Assembly (NCBI RefSeq): GCF_030063445.1
Contig: NZ_JASITD010000009.1
Span: 62,001 to 126,000, forward strand
Direction: 5' to 3'
Source: Hymenobacter sp. H14-R3
GTDB taxonomy: Bacteria; Bacteroidota; Bacteroidia; Cytophagales; Hymenobacteraceae
DNA length: 64,000 nt
A program made the translations under genes and the position numbers. How positions within the stretch are numbered: the stretch's first letter is position 1; each line of letters opens with the position of its first letter. The notes below the pieces were generated by a model, which had not been told where the DNA came from, did not search any database, and saw nothing but the letters and a program-made list of their open reading frames with translations. Below are positions 43,044-51,065 of the stretch, in pieces.

Positions 43044-43289
43044 ATGAAGCTAACTGACTCAATGAATACCTACAATCCCGCACTTTCAACCATCGGTAAG
43101 CTGGGCTATGCGATTCAGCTACTTGAGAATGCTGAAGGCTTTGACTGGGAAGCTAGCAAAGACGGTGAGATTTTTATTGCGTCAGACCCGCTACGGCTCC
43201 TGGGGCTTATCTCGTTAAAGGACGAATACCATGCGGGAAGCATGGAGCGCCTCTACGATAAAATACTAGCCTCGCATTTTGGTGAGTAG
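43044..43289 (+). CDS. Small hypothetical protein (81 aa)
   Basis: An 81-residue protein, acidic, without a signal or membrane segment. The sequence ISTIGKLGYAIQLLENAEG-like start and SDPLRLLGLISLKDEYHAGS suggest a compact helical fold. It has lower GC than the neighbours. I find no family match. It precedes the decayed phosphatase fragment on the opposite strand. Confidence 0.55.
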   Translation: MKLTDSMNTYNPALSTIGKLGYAIQLLENAEGFDWEASKDGEIFIASDPLRLLGLISLKDEYHAGSMERLYDKILASHFGE

Positions 43290-43385
43290 CAAGAGTATCA
43301 TATTGACTATTAATAATTTATGCTTTAAAAAAACATGCCGTCCTAGTTCCGGCAGCCCCGGCCGGCCGGCGGCCCCGGCGGGGCT

Positions 43386-43590
43386 CAGCCCCTCCACAAT
43401 GGGCTGGCCGGTGCGGGCGCGGGGCAACTTGCTGTGCACCAGCATGGCCGCCGTGGGGGCATTGTCGATGATGGTGTGTGGCACGAAGCTGACGCCCGGC
43501 GCGATGCCGCCCCTAGACTAGAGCAGTGGCACGTGGCTGTCGCAGGCGTGGCCAGTGCCCCGCACCGAAGCATAAAACAGGGGTGCTGAA
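43386..43590 (-). pseudogene. Alkaline-phosphatase-superfamily C-terminal fragment
   Basis: Reading the minus strand from about 43590 gives ASVRGTGHACDSHVPLL, then a TAG at 43520, then GGIAPGVSFVPHTIIDNAP and TAAMLVHSKLP, ending TGQPIVEGL near 43386. This matches by eye the conserved tail of Bacteroidota alkaline phosphatases (PafA type), where the same segment reads GTGH...DTHVPLL..GWGI, then IAPTAAML and TGQPI. The upstream part of the gene is missing and there is an internal stop, so this is a decayed remnant. The gap 43290-43744 otherwise contains nothing. Confidence 0.72.
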
Positions 43591-43744
43591 AAGGATTTTC
43601 ACAAAGCCATTGCTGGCTTATAACGCATTGGTTTGGTAGGAATTACGCTTTTGTTGTGCTTGTGCTGCTGCGCGGGCCGGCTCCGTAGTGCGCCCGGTAG
43701 CGCTACGAGCTACGGTACGGTAATAAAATATAAGTGATTGATTA

Positions 43745-45217
43745 TTAAGTATTTGTGGCTGGGTATTCGAGCAAATTCTGCACCATGCCTTTGAAAATAA
43801 TGCCGTGAAACGGTAGCACCGCATACCAGTATAGCCGGCCCGCCAGGCCCTGGGGGCGGTAGGCGGCCAGCTGCTCCAGGGCGTGGGTGCCGTCGGGGTT
43901 GTCCACGATGCGAAACTGGAGCCAGGCCTCGCCGGGCAGCTTCATTTCGGCGTACAGCAGCAGGCGCTTGGTGGCGCGGTCGGCCACCAGCACGCGCCAG
44001 AAATCGAGCGGGTCGCCGGCCCGCAGGTGGTTGGGCGAGCGGCGGCCCCGGCGCAGGCCCACGCCGCCCACCAGCTTGTCCATCAGCCCCCGGATGCGCC
44101 AGAGCCAGTCGGTTTTGTACCAGCCGCGCTCGCCCCCGATGCGCCAGATATTCTCCAGCACCTCGGCCACCGGCCGGGTAAAGCTGCGTCGCTGCCGGTC
44201 AAAAAACATCCCGTTTTTGGGAATCTGGATGGCGTTCATGTAGTCTTGGCGCAGGGTGCCGCTGCTCATGGCGTCGCTCCAACTGCTCACCACCTCGTTT
44301 TGCTCGATGCGCCGGAAGGCCAGCGCCAGCGCCTCGCGGTAGCTCATGCAGGTGTGCGGCACCACGCGGGCGATGCTACGCGCGGGGTCCACTACGGTGT
44401 CGTTCTTGAGGCTTTCGACCAGGCTTTGGGCCAGTGAAAACGACGTGCTGGTGACCAGGTACAGCCACCACGACGACAGCCGCGGCGTGAGCACGGGTAC
44501 CGTTACTATCCAGCGCTTGTAGCCGCGCTGGGCAGCCAGGCCGAGCAGCATCTCCTTGTAGGTCAGCACGTCGGGCCCACCCAGGTCGAAGCTTTGGCCC
44601 AGGCAGGCAGGGTTGCCGAGCACGGCCGTGAGGTAAAACATCACGTCGCGCACGCCCAGCGGCTGGCAGCGCGAGTTGAGCCAGCGCGGCGTCACCATCA
44701 CGGGCAGCTTCTCCACAATGTCGCGGATAATCTCGAACGATGCCGACCCCGACCCAATAATAATGCTGGCCCGCAGCACCGTGAGCCGGGCCGTACGCGC
44801 GCGGCCCAGCACCGCCTCCACCGCCTCGCGCGAGCGCAGGTGCACGCTCAGGTCGTGGTCGTTGGCGATGCCCGAGAGGTAGATGACCTGCCGGGTCGTG
44901 GTGCGGTCGAGGTAAGTGGTAAAATTCTGGGCCGAAGCCTGTTCCAGCTGAAAAAAGTCTTCGCCATGCCCGCTCATCGAGTGCACCAGGTAGTAGGCGG
45001 CGTCGATGTCGAGGGGCAGGCCGGCCAGCGAATCGGGCCGCAGTAGGTCGGCCTGCGCCACGTGCACCTGCGGGCGCTGGGCTTCGGGCAGCGTGTCGGG
45101 CAGGGCAAAGCGGCGGGCGTCGCGCACCAGGCAGGTTACCTCGTGGCCCGCGGCGGTGAGCACGGGCAGCAGGCGTTGGCCAATGTAGCCGGTGGCTCCG
45201 GTGAGCAATATTTTCAT
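43745..45217 (-). CDS. NAD(P)-binding SDR with DUF2867 C-terminal domain
   Basis: This 490-residue protein begins MKILLTGATGYIGQRLLPVL, the Rossmann dinucleotide site, with DIDAAYYLVHSMSG and YLSGIANDHD further along, as in extended SDRs related to complex I NDUFA9-like proteins. The C-terminal third (about 340-490) contains RDPLDFWRVL-like and EMKLPGEAWLQFRIV segments of DUF2867. The catalytic activity of this fusion family is not known. The ATG at 45217 is chosen over one at 45232. Cytoplasmic or peripheral. Confidence 0.82.
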   Translation of the reverse strand: MKILLTGATGYIGQRLLPVLTAAGHEVTCLVRDARRFALPDTLPEAQRPQVHVAQADLLRPDSLAGLPLDIDAAYYLVHSMSGHGEDFFQLEQASAQNFTTYLDRTTTRQVIYLSGIANDHDLSVHLRSREAVEAVLGRARTARLTVLRASIIIGSGSASFEIIRDIVEKLPVMVTPRWLNSRCQPLGVRDVMFYLTAVLGNPACLGQSFDLGGPDVLTYKEMLLGLAAQRGYKRWIVTVPVLTPRLSSWWLYLVTSTSFSLAQSLVESLKNDTVVDPARSIARVVPHTCMSYREALALAFRRIEQNEVVSSWSDAMSSGTLRQDYMNAIQIPKNGMFFDRQRRSFTRPVAEVLENIWRIGGERGWYKTDWLWRIRGLMDKLVGGVGLRRGRRSPNHLRAGDPLDFWRVLVADRATKRLLLYAEMKLPGEAWLQFRIVDNPDGTHALEQLAAYRPQGLAGRLYWYAVLPFHGIIFKGMVQNLLEYPATNT

Positions 45218-45264
45218 GGCAAGGGGCGGCAAAACGCGGCCACCGCCGCGCCCACGTAAGAACG

Positions 45265-45280
45265 TAGGACTGACGCACTT
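45265..45280. repeat. Solo AGGACTGACGCACTT end
   Basis: TAGGACTGACGCACTT resembles the ends at 25953 and 58235. It has no paired partner nearby. Confidence 0.25.
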
Positions 45281-45321
45281 GTTCGCCGGCGGCTCCGCCC
45301 ACCGGGTTCAGGCCGCCAGGT

Positions 45322-46092
45322 TTAGGCCGGCTTTTCGCCCTGCTGCTGCACCATTTGCGAAAAGCTCTTGGCCGCCTGCGTAAATTCGGAGGGGATGAGC
45401 ACCACGGTGGTGGTATTGTTGTCGATGCCGATTTCCGAGAGCATCTGCATGCGGCGCAGCTCCAGGGCAATGGGGCTTTTCTCCATTTCGAGCGCGCCCT
45501 GCGTGAGCTTCAGGCTGGCCTCCAGCTCGGCCTCGGCCTTGATGATGCGGGCGCGCTTTTCGCGAATGGCCTCGGCCTCGCGGGCCATTGCGCGCTGCAT
45601 GGATTCGGGAATTTCCACATCCTTGATTTCGACCAGCTCAATCTTCACGCCCCAGGCCTCGGTGGCGGCATCCACTATTTGCAGCAGCGCGCCGTTGATG
45701 TGGGCGCGCTCGCGCAGCACTTCATCGAGCTGGTTTTGGCCAATAATATTGCGCAGCGCCGTTACCGAAAGCTGGTATACAGCCTGGTTGAAATTGGCCA
45801 CCTTAATCACGGCATCGGCCGGGTTAATGACCCTGAACCACAGCACGGCATTCACCTTGATGGTTACGCTGTCCTTGGTGATGGTTTCCTGCTGCTCCAG
45901 CTCCACCGTTTTGGTGCGCATATCAATGGTTTGCTGGCGCTCGATAAACGGTACCAGCCAGTACAGCCCCGGCCCCCGCGTGCCCGTGTAGCGCCCCAGC
46001 CGAAACACAATGGCGCGCTCGTATTCCTGGGCAATGCGCAGGCTCAGGGCCAGCAGCACCACAACAACGACAATAAACGGGAGGTACAGCAT
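45322..46092 (-). CDS. Slipin, SPFH/stomatin family
   Basis: This 256-residue protein has an N-terminal membrane helix (YLPFIVVVVVLLALSLRIAQ) and then the SPFH domain: YERAIVFRLGRYTGTRGPGL, TIKVNAVLWFRVINPADAVI, ALRNIIGQNQLDEVLRERAH, and a coiled-coil C-terminus (REAEAIREKRARIIKAEAEL). Slipins form oligomeric rings on membranes. Many bacterial members are paired with an NfeD protease gene, but none is adjacent here. Orientation: cytoplasmic or periplasmic side not determinable. Confidence 0.88.
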   Translation of the reverse strand: MLYLPFIVVVVVLLALSLRIAQEYERAIVFRLGRYTGTRGPGLYWLVPFIERQQTIDMRTKTVELEQQETITKDSVTIKVNAVLWFRVINPADAVIKVANFNQAVYQLSVTALRNIIGQNQLDEVLRERAHINGALLQIVDAATEAWGVKIELVEIKDVEIPESMQRAMAREAEAIREKRARIIKAEAELEASLKLTQGALEMEKSPIALELRRMQMLSEIGIDNNTTTVVLIPSEFTQAAKSFSQMVQQQGEKPA

Positions 46093-46173
46093 GGAGGCAG
46101 GGGGTTAAAGGTTTGGCGAATGTATCGCGCCCGGCGTGAGAATATTACAGTTTGCCGCGCCGCCCGTGCTGGC

Positions 46174-46605
46174 TCAGGGCTGCGGCCCCAGTAGCCGCAG
46201 CGTTTTGGCATCGCGCCCGCCCTGGAAAAACTTCGCCAGCACCGCCTCAAAAACAGGACTAGCGCTGGGCAAGGCCGCAAACAGCGTCATGGATGATTTT
46301 AGCTTCAAGTCGTCGGGGTCGCCAAAAATGCGGTTGGCGTCGCTGCCGGCCAACCCTAGTAGCGCCGTACTTATCTCCATCAGCCGCCCGCCCAGCACCG
46401 GGTGCTCCGCGTAGGCCACCGCCTCGGCCCGGTCGCGGATGGCGTAATACTGGGAAGTTGAGCTAAACCCCAGACCCTGAATTTGGGGAAAAATAAACCA
46501 CATCCAGTGGCTGCGCTTGCGGCCGGCCTCCATTTCGGTCAGCGCTTGCGGGTAGGCCGTGGCCTGGGCGTCGAGGAAGCGTTGGAGGCTGGTATCCTGA
46601 GCCAT
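46174..46605 (-). CDS. DUF1810 family protein
   Basis: A 143-residue protein with the DUF1810 pattern: LQRFLDAQATAYPQALTEM, KRSHWMWFIFPQIQGLGFSS, SQYYAIRDRAEAVAYAEHP and MTLFAALPSASPVFEAVLAK. Length is normal for the family, whose function is unknown. I use the ATG at 46605 (MAQDTSLQRF) and reject the 188-residue version, whose N-terminus is not conserved. Confidence 0.82.
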   Translation of the reverse strand: MAQDTSLQRFLDAQATAYPQALTEMEAGRKRSHWMWFIFPQIQGLGFSSTSQYYAIRDRAEAVAYAEHPVLGGRLMEISTALLGLAGSDANRIFGDPDDLKLKSSMTLFAALPSASPVFEAVLAKFFQGGRDAKTLRLLGPQP

Positions 46606-46727
46606 AATATACTGTCTGACTGTTCTATTAAGTTGTGCAGGCCGATGTGAGTACAAGTTGGGCGGTACTGTCAAACTTACGGTGCCGCATTTGCGTTGAA
46701 TGTTCTGGATTTGTAGAAATTTCAGGT

Positions 46728-46767
46728 CAACAAAAAACAAGGGGGGTAAGCCTTACGGTCTACCCCC
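46728..46767 (-). terminator. Terminator of the small 46.8-kb transcript
   Basis: On the minus strand GGGGGTA pairs with TACCCCC over a 12-base loop, then TTGTTTTTTG follows. It starts directly after the stop of the possible small membrane protein at 46773. Confidence 0.6.
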
Positions 46768-46772
46768 TTCCC

Positions 46773-46913
46773 CTACCTAACCCAATGGGCGGCTGCCGTT
46801 ACAGCACCACCGCTCATCAGAAACCAAAACAGCCATTTAGCTATCTCAGGCGGTATGCGGATGTCAAGCTTGATTTTGACTTCCGTTTTCGCACGAACCT
46901 TATCTATTTGAAT
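46773..46913 (-). CDS. Possible small membrane protein with no standard start codon
   Basis: A minus-strand reading frame with protein-like character ends at TAG 46773. It reads KTEVKIKLDIRIPPEIAKWL, FWFLMSGGAVTAAAHWVR. A charged beta-like segment is followed by one hydrophobic helix. No ATG, GTG or TTG lies in frame between the previous stop and this segment; I give the region from an ATT at 46911-46913 as a placeholder. A terminator follows directly. It could be a pseudogene that lost its start or a gene using a rare start. The opposite strand has a 95-residue frame that is less convincing. Confidence 0.4.
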   Translation of the reverse strand: MQIDKVRAKTEVKIKLDIRIPPEIAKWLFWFLMSGGAVTAAAHWVR

Positions 46914-46944
46914 GAGAAGTAAGGTGTTAGCACACCCACTTCTT

Positions 46945-46977
46945 GAACCCTCGGTTGCTACCAGCAGCCGGGGGTTC
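46945..46977. repeat. Hairpin GAACCC...GGGTTC
   Basis: GAACCCTCGGTTGCT and the complementary AGCAGCCGGGGGTTC form an imperfect stem. It may be the leader of the small transcript on the minus strand. Confidence 0.4.
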
Positions 46978-47060
46978 GCCGTTTATAGGCAACCGCGTTG
47001 GCGAGGTGTTTCCCGTGCGTTGACTCAAAAGTAGTCTACCTCTAACACAACTTTCCACTT

Positions 47061-47125
47061 AGTCAAACGGCTGGGACACTGAAAATAAAGCAGCACTTTG
47101 TTTTCAGTGTCCCAGCCGTTTGACT
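47061..47125. repeat. Inverted repeat downstream of the M28 peptidase
   Basis: AGTCAAACGGCTGGGACACTGAAAA and its complement form arms of 25-26 bp around a 14-base loop (47061-47085 and about 47101-47125). It lies 47 bases after the peptidase stop. Confidence 0.9.
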
Positions 47126-47171
47126 ATCAGTATTAAAGCATTTCAGTAGAAAATATTTAATCTTTTTTAAC

Positions 47172-48533
47172 CTATCGCCCCACCACTGGCAGCACGGCCA
47201 CGCTCTCGTGCCCTTGCGCATCCACGCTCACCACGCCGAAAATGTAGTTGTCCTTGCTGAGGTTGAGGTTGGCGGTGAGGCCGTTGATGGGGAAGCGCTG
47301 CTGCCACTGCGGGGCGCTGGTTTCGCGCACCAGCACCACGTAGCCGGCCGGGGCTGGGCCGCCCTGCGGGGCCTGCCAGCGCAGCTCGGTGCGGTTGGTG
47401 AGCTGGGCGGTGAGCACCTCCACCTTGAGCGGGGCGGCGGGGGCCAGGGCCAGGCTGGCGAGGGTAGCCAGGTTTACCTGGGTGGTGCGGCGCAGGTAGC
47501 GGTAGTCCATAAACTCGGGCAGGTCGCCGAAAACAGTGCCGTTTTCGGTGCGCAGGTCCTGGTGCTGGTGGTTGAAATTTTCGTTGGTTTCGGTGAAGCG
47601 CACGGCCGCGTAGCCCTGCTGGTTGAAGGGCGTGTGGTCGCCGCCGCGCAGGAAGCGGTCGGGCCGGTACTCCAGTAGCACCGCGTAGCCGCCGGCACTC
47701 ACGTACTGGCGGGCAGCGTTTTGGGCGTAGCGGGCCAGCTGGCGGCTGGGCGCGTCGTTCTCACTGCTGAGCTGGCGGCGGGTGCGCGCCTGCTCGGGCG
47801 TTTCGTTGGCCGGCACGCCCTCGCTGAACACGCGCAGGTGCAGCGAATCGGTGATTTCGGGGTCGTGGCCTTTGGAGTTGCCCACGATGTCGTTGTTGAG
47901 CATGGCCACCAAGTTCCAGCCCTCTTTTTTGGCGCGCTCGGCCAGGTGGGTCGCGCCCAGCAGGCCCTGCTCTTCGCCCTGCACGGCCACCAGCTTGATG
48001 GTGCACGGAAACTTCTGGCCGGCCAGCACGCGGGCCACTTCCATCACGGCGGCCACGCCGCTGGCGTCGTCGTTGGCGCCGGGCGCGTCGGCGGTGCGGT
48101 TCATCACGTCGGTCACCCGCGAGTCGATGTGGCCGCTCATCAGGTAAATGCGCGTGTCGGTGGGGTCGGTGCCGGGGATGGTGGCCAGCACGTTGGCCAT
48201 GAGGGTGGTTTTGTCAACGCGCTTGCCATCAGCCTTGAGCGTGAACGTATCCATCTCCACGGTCATGCGGCCGCCGCCGGCCTTGCTGTACTTCTTAAAC
48301 TCGTCGAACACGTACTGCCGCGCCGCGCCGATGCCGCGCTTCTTGCTTTGGGTGTCGCTCAGGGTGTGGCGGGTGCCGTAGCTGACGAGCTTGCGCACGT
48401 CGGCCTCCAGCATTTTGGCCGATACCTGGCTCACGAGGCGCTGAATGGCGGGGTCGGGCGTGGGCTGCGGGTTGGAGGGCTGGGCCAGCGCCGCGAAGGG
48501 CAGCAGGCAGGGAAGGAGACGGAGAATTTTCAT
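47172..48533 (-). CDS. Secreted M28-family zinc peptidase with C-terminal Fn3-like domain
   Basis: This 453-residue protein has a signal peptide (MKILRLLPCLLPFAALAQ). The M28 zinc ligands are visible: LMSGHIDSRV (H), GANDDASGVAAVMEVARVLA (D), VQGEEQGLLGA (E-E), LNNDIVGNSKGHDPE (D) and GGDHTPFNQQGYAAV (H). The C-terminus (about 370-453) is a beta-rich, fibronectin-like segment (LTNRTELRWQAPQGGPAPAG). It should cleave amino acids or peptides outside the inner membrane. Start at the ATG at 48533, because the longer frame to 48620 is encoded by hairpins. Confidence 0.88.
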   Translation of the reverse strand: MKILRLLPCLLPFAALAQPSNPQPTPDPAIQRLVSQVSAKMLEADVRKLVSYGTRHTLSDTQSKKRGIGAARQYVFDEFKKYSKAGGGRMTVEMDTFTLKADGKRVDKTTLMANVLATIPGTDPTDTRIYLMSGHIDSRVTDVMNRTADAPGANDDASGVAAVMEVARVLAGQKFPCTIKLVAVQGEEQGLLGATHLAERAKKEGWNLVAMLNNDIVGNSKGHDPEITDSLHLRVFSEGVPANETPEQARTRRQLSSENDAPSRQLARYAQNAARQYVSAGGYAVLLEYRPDRFLRGGDHTPFNQQGYAAVRFTETNENFNHQHQDLRTENGTVFGDLPEFMDYRYLRRTTQVNLATLASLALAPAAPLKVEVLTAQLTNRTELRWQAPQGGPAPAGYVVLVRETSAPQWQQRFPINGLTANLNLSKDNYIFGVVSVDAQGHESVAVLPVVGR

Positions 48534-48554
48534 AAGGAATCGCAAGAAACGACA

Positions 48555-48587
48555 AAACGCCGCCCGTCGGCAAGACGAGCGGCGTTT
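48555..48587. repeat. Hairpin AACGCCGC...GCGGCGTT
   Basis: AACGCCGCCCGTC and GACGAGCGGCGTT enclose GGCAA. It lies between yebC and the M28 gene and can terminate the upstream transcript. Confidence 0.6.
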
Positions 48588-48590
48588 GCG

Positions 48591-48655
48591 GTAGCGCGGA
48601 CTTTTAGTCCGCGCGTGCAAAACGTATTGGCTCGCGGACTAAAAGTCCGCGCTAC
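48591..48655. repeat. Inverted repeat at the yebC gene end
   Basis: GTAGCGCGGACTTTTAGTCCGCG and CGCGGACTAAAAGTCCGCGCTAC form arms of 23 bp; each arm is itself a palindrome around TTTT/AAAA. It ends one base from the yebC stop. Confidence 0.92.
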
Positions 48656-48656
48656 T

Positions 48657-49391
48657 TTACCCCATCGTGTGGTACACGGCCTGCACGTCCTCGTCCTCCT
48701 CGAGCTTGTCAATCAGCTTTTCTACTTCCTCAGCCTGCTCGTCGTTGAGCGAAACCGTGGTGTTGGGCACGCGTTGCAGGGTGGCGCTCACGATGTTTAC
48801 GCCCTTGGTATCCAGTGCTTTCTGCATCTGGCCAAAATCGGTAAAAGCCGTCTCGATAACCATGTACTTGTGCTCGTGGCTGTGCTCGTCCTCCTCGGTG
48901 GTTTCGTACACGTCCTCGGCGCCCACGTCAATCAGCTCCAGCTCCAGCTCGTCGCGGTCCAGCCCTTCGGCGGCCAGCTTGAACACGCCCTTGCGGGTGA
49001 AGGTGTAGTCGCTGCTGCCGGCCGTGCCCAGCGCGCCGCTGTTGCGGTTGAAATACAGGCGCACGTTGCTCACGGTGCGGGTGGGGTTGTCGGTGGCGGT
49101 TTCGACCACAATGGCCACGCCGTGGGGGCCATAGCCCTCATACACAACCTCTTGGTAGTCTTTTTCCTCGCGGCTGCTGGCGCGCTTGATTGCGGCTTCC
49201 ACGCGGTCCTTAGGCATGTTTACGCCCTTGCCGTTTTGGATGGCGGTGCGCAGGCGGGCATTGGAGTCGGGGTTGGGGCCGCCTTCTTTCACGGCCATCA
49301 CGATTTCCTTGCCGATGCGGGTAAAGTCTTTCGACATCCGGTCCCAGCGCTTCATTTTGCGGCCTTTCCGGAATTCAAATGCGCGTCCCAT
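48657..49391 (-). CDS. YebC/PmpR-family DNA-binding or translation-associated protein
   Basis: This 244-residue protein starts MGRAFEFRKGRKMKRWDRMS and has the family block GKEIVMAVKEGGPNPDSNAR, MPKDRVEAAIKRA, VYEGYGPHGVAIVVETATDN PTRTV and SGALGTAGSSDY. The three-domain fold is complete. Family members were named as transcription regulators and some are now linked to translation of proline stretches. Length is standard. Cytoplasmic. Confidence 0.9.
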   Translation of the reverse strand: MGRAFEFRKGRKMKRWDRMSKDFTRIGKEIVMAVKEGGPNPDSNARLRTAIQNGKGVNMPKDRVEAAIKRASSREEKDYQEVVYEGYGPHGVAIVVETATDNPTRTVSNVRLYFNRNSGALGTAGSSDYTFTRKGVFKLAAEGLDRDELELELIDVGAEDVYETTEEDEHSHEHKYMVIETAFTDFGQMQKALDTKGVNIVSATLQRVPNTTVSLNDEQAEEVEKLIDKLEEDEDVQAVYHTMG

Positions 49392-49508
49392 CTTTTCAAT
49401 TATCAGTTAACAGTTATCAATTATCAACTCGGGGGCCGGGTGGGGAAGAGGAGTTGAATGCGGGCGCAAGTTACTACGCCCGACCGGGGGGTGGCAACCC
49501 GGCCGGCG

Positions 49509-49961
49509 CTAGCGCCCAGTGGGCGGCGCGGTGGGCGGCGCGGTGGGCGGCGCGGTGGCCACCAGCTCATACACGCCCTTGTTGCCGGGCGGGTAGCCAG
49601 CAAGGGTGATAACGAGCCGGCGCGTTTTGGGCGCGTAGCGAAACGTGCCGCGCTGCACGTCGCTGCCCTTGGGGTCGGTGAAGCGGAAAATAATGCTGTC
49701 GCCCACGGTCGTAAACTGGCCGTGCTGCGTAAAAAAGCGTGGGCCGCTGTCGCCCAGCAGCAGGCGCAGGCGCTTGTCGTAGGTGCCGTCGGCGTGCAGG
49801 GCCAGGGTGCCGCCCACGCCGGGCACGCGGGTGGGCGGCTCGCCGGTGGTGAGGTCGTGCACGGTGTAGGCCGTGTAGGTATAGGTGGCGTAAAACGCCG
49901 CCGGCAGGGGCGCAGCCGGCGCGGCTAACAGCAAGGTGGCCAGTAAGTAGCGAGTCGTCAT
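49509..49961 (-). CDS. Secreted hypothetical protein with APPT repeats
   Basis: This 150-residue protein has a signal peptide (TRYLLATLLLAAPAAPLPAA) and a small beta-rich body (FYATYTYTAYTVHDLTTGE, LALHADGTYDKRLRLLLGD, RGTFRYAPKTRRLVITLAGY). It looks like a lipocalin-like sheet. The end is (APPT)x3 encoded by three copies of the 12-base unit GTGGGCGGCGCG at 49519-49556. Repeat number may vary between strains. Start at the ATG at 49961. Function unknown. Confidence 0.65.
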   Translation of the reverse strand: MTTRYLLATLLLAAPAAPLPAAFYATYTYTAYTVHDLTTGEPPTRVPGVGGTLALHADGTYDKRLRLLLGDSGPRFFTQHGQFTTVGDSIIFRFTDPKGSDVQRGTFRYAPKTRRLVITLAGYPPGNKGVYELVATAPPTAPPTAPPTGR

Positions 49962-50048
49962 GGGCAAGCCAAAAAAGCGGTGGGGCGGGTGGGTAAGCGC
50001 CGTAGCAGCCTCGCCCACCCGCCCCACCGGCAAAAATAGCGCCGAGCG

Positions 50049-51002
50049 CTAGGCGTAGTGTCCGGGGCGCTGGGGCTTGGCTTTTTTGCGTTTTTTGCGG
50101 CGGCCACCCACCAGCAGCCAGCCCGCGCCGGCCAGTAGCAGGCCCACGCCAATGGCGGCGGCTTGCTTGGGCAATTTGTCCTCCACGGGTGGCGGCAGGT
50201 GTTCTACGCCGCTGGCGTCGGTGCGGGCGGGCTCGTGCAGGTAGCGGCCCTGGGCGGGCAGCGGGTAGTCGTTGGCGAGGTGTTGCAGGTCAAGCATGGC
50301 TTGCAGGCCGGTCATTACCGGGCCGTGGCCGCAGCCAATGTGGCGGGGCTCCAGGGCCGCCAGTGCCTGCACCGAGGCCCGGCACTGCGCCCAGTCATAG
50401 TTGAAGGGCGGGCCGGCCACGCTGATTTTCGGAATCCCCAGCAGCACGGCCGGCAGCGACTCGTGGTTGGTAGTGGCAAAGGCATCACCGGCGAGCAGCG
50501 TGTGGTCGGCCTCCCGAAACAGGGCAATCTGGCCCGGCGCGTGGCCCGGCACGTGCAGCCAGCGCCACTGCGCCAGGTAGGGTGGGTGCTCATCGCCGAG
50601 CGGCAGTGCCTCCACAACATCCTTTAGATTAGGTAGTTGGGTAGGAAAAAACCGGCTCATGAACGCCAGCGAGCCGCCCACGGTGGGGTCGCTGGGCGGG
50701 TACAGCGCCTGCTGCGTCACGTACGGCATTTCGAGCGGGTGCACCACCACGGGCACGCCCCAGGCAGTGGCCAGCGCCAGGGCCGCGCCCATGTGGTCGA
50801 GGTGGCCGTGGGTGAGGAGGATGCACTGCGGCTTGGCCCCTGGCCCAAACAATTGTTCGGCCGCCGCCCGAATTTCTTGCTCTGAGCCCGGCAGGCCCGT
50901 GTCGAGCAGCACCCACTCGTCGGGGGTGCCGGTTTCGATAAAATACACGTTTACAAAACGCTTGATGCGCAACTGAAATACGCCGGCCGCTACTTGGTTC
51001 AT
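50049..51002 (-). CDS. MBL-fold metallo-hydrolase with C-terminal membrane anchor
   Basis: This 317-residue protein has the MBL signature LLTHGHLDHMGAALALATAW (HxHxDH) with further ligands in HVPGHAPGQIALF, LLAGDAFATT and HIGCGHGPVMTG. The first 220 residues are the catalytic domain. A C-terminal hydrophobic segment (AAAIGVGLLLAGAGWLLVGG) and a Lys/Arg tail follow, so it is likely tethered to the inner membrane. Substrate unknown; hydrolase, lactonase or thioesterase-like activities are all possible. The ATG at 51002 (MNQVAAGVFQLR) is preferred over 51032. Confidence 0.83.
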   Translation of the reverse strand: MNQVAAGVFQLRIKRFVNVYFIETGTPDEWVLLDTGLPGSEQEIRAAAEQLFGPGAKPQCILLTHGHLDHMGAALALATAWGVPVVVHPLEMPYVTQQALYPPSDPTVGGSLAFMSRFFPTQLPNLKDVVEALPLGDEHPPYLAQWRWLHVPGHAPGQIALFREADHTLLAGDAFATTNHESLPAVLLGIPKISVAGPPFNYDWAQCRASVQALAALEPRHIGCGHGPVMTGLQAMLDLQHLANDYPLPAQGRYLHEPARTDASGVEHLPPPVEDKLPKQAAAIGVGLLLAGAGWLLVGGRRKKRKKAKPQRPGHYA

Positions 51003-51065
51003 CGAATAGGGGAGGAAGTTTACCGGTAGCATACGGCTGCGCGGCGCCCCGGGGTGCGGCGGCCC

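Noticed and set aside
47721..49457. 578-residue plus-strand frame opposite the M28 peptidase and yebC
   Set aside because: Spans two real minus-strand genes and two hairpins; composition is not protein-like.
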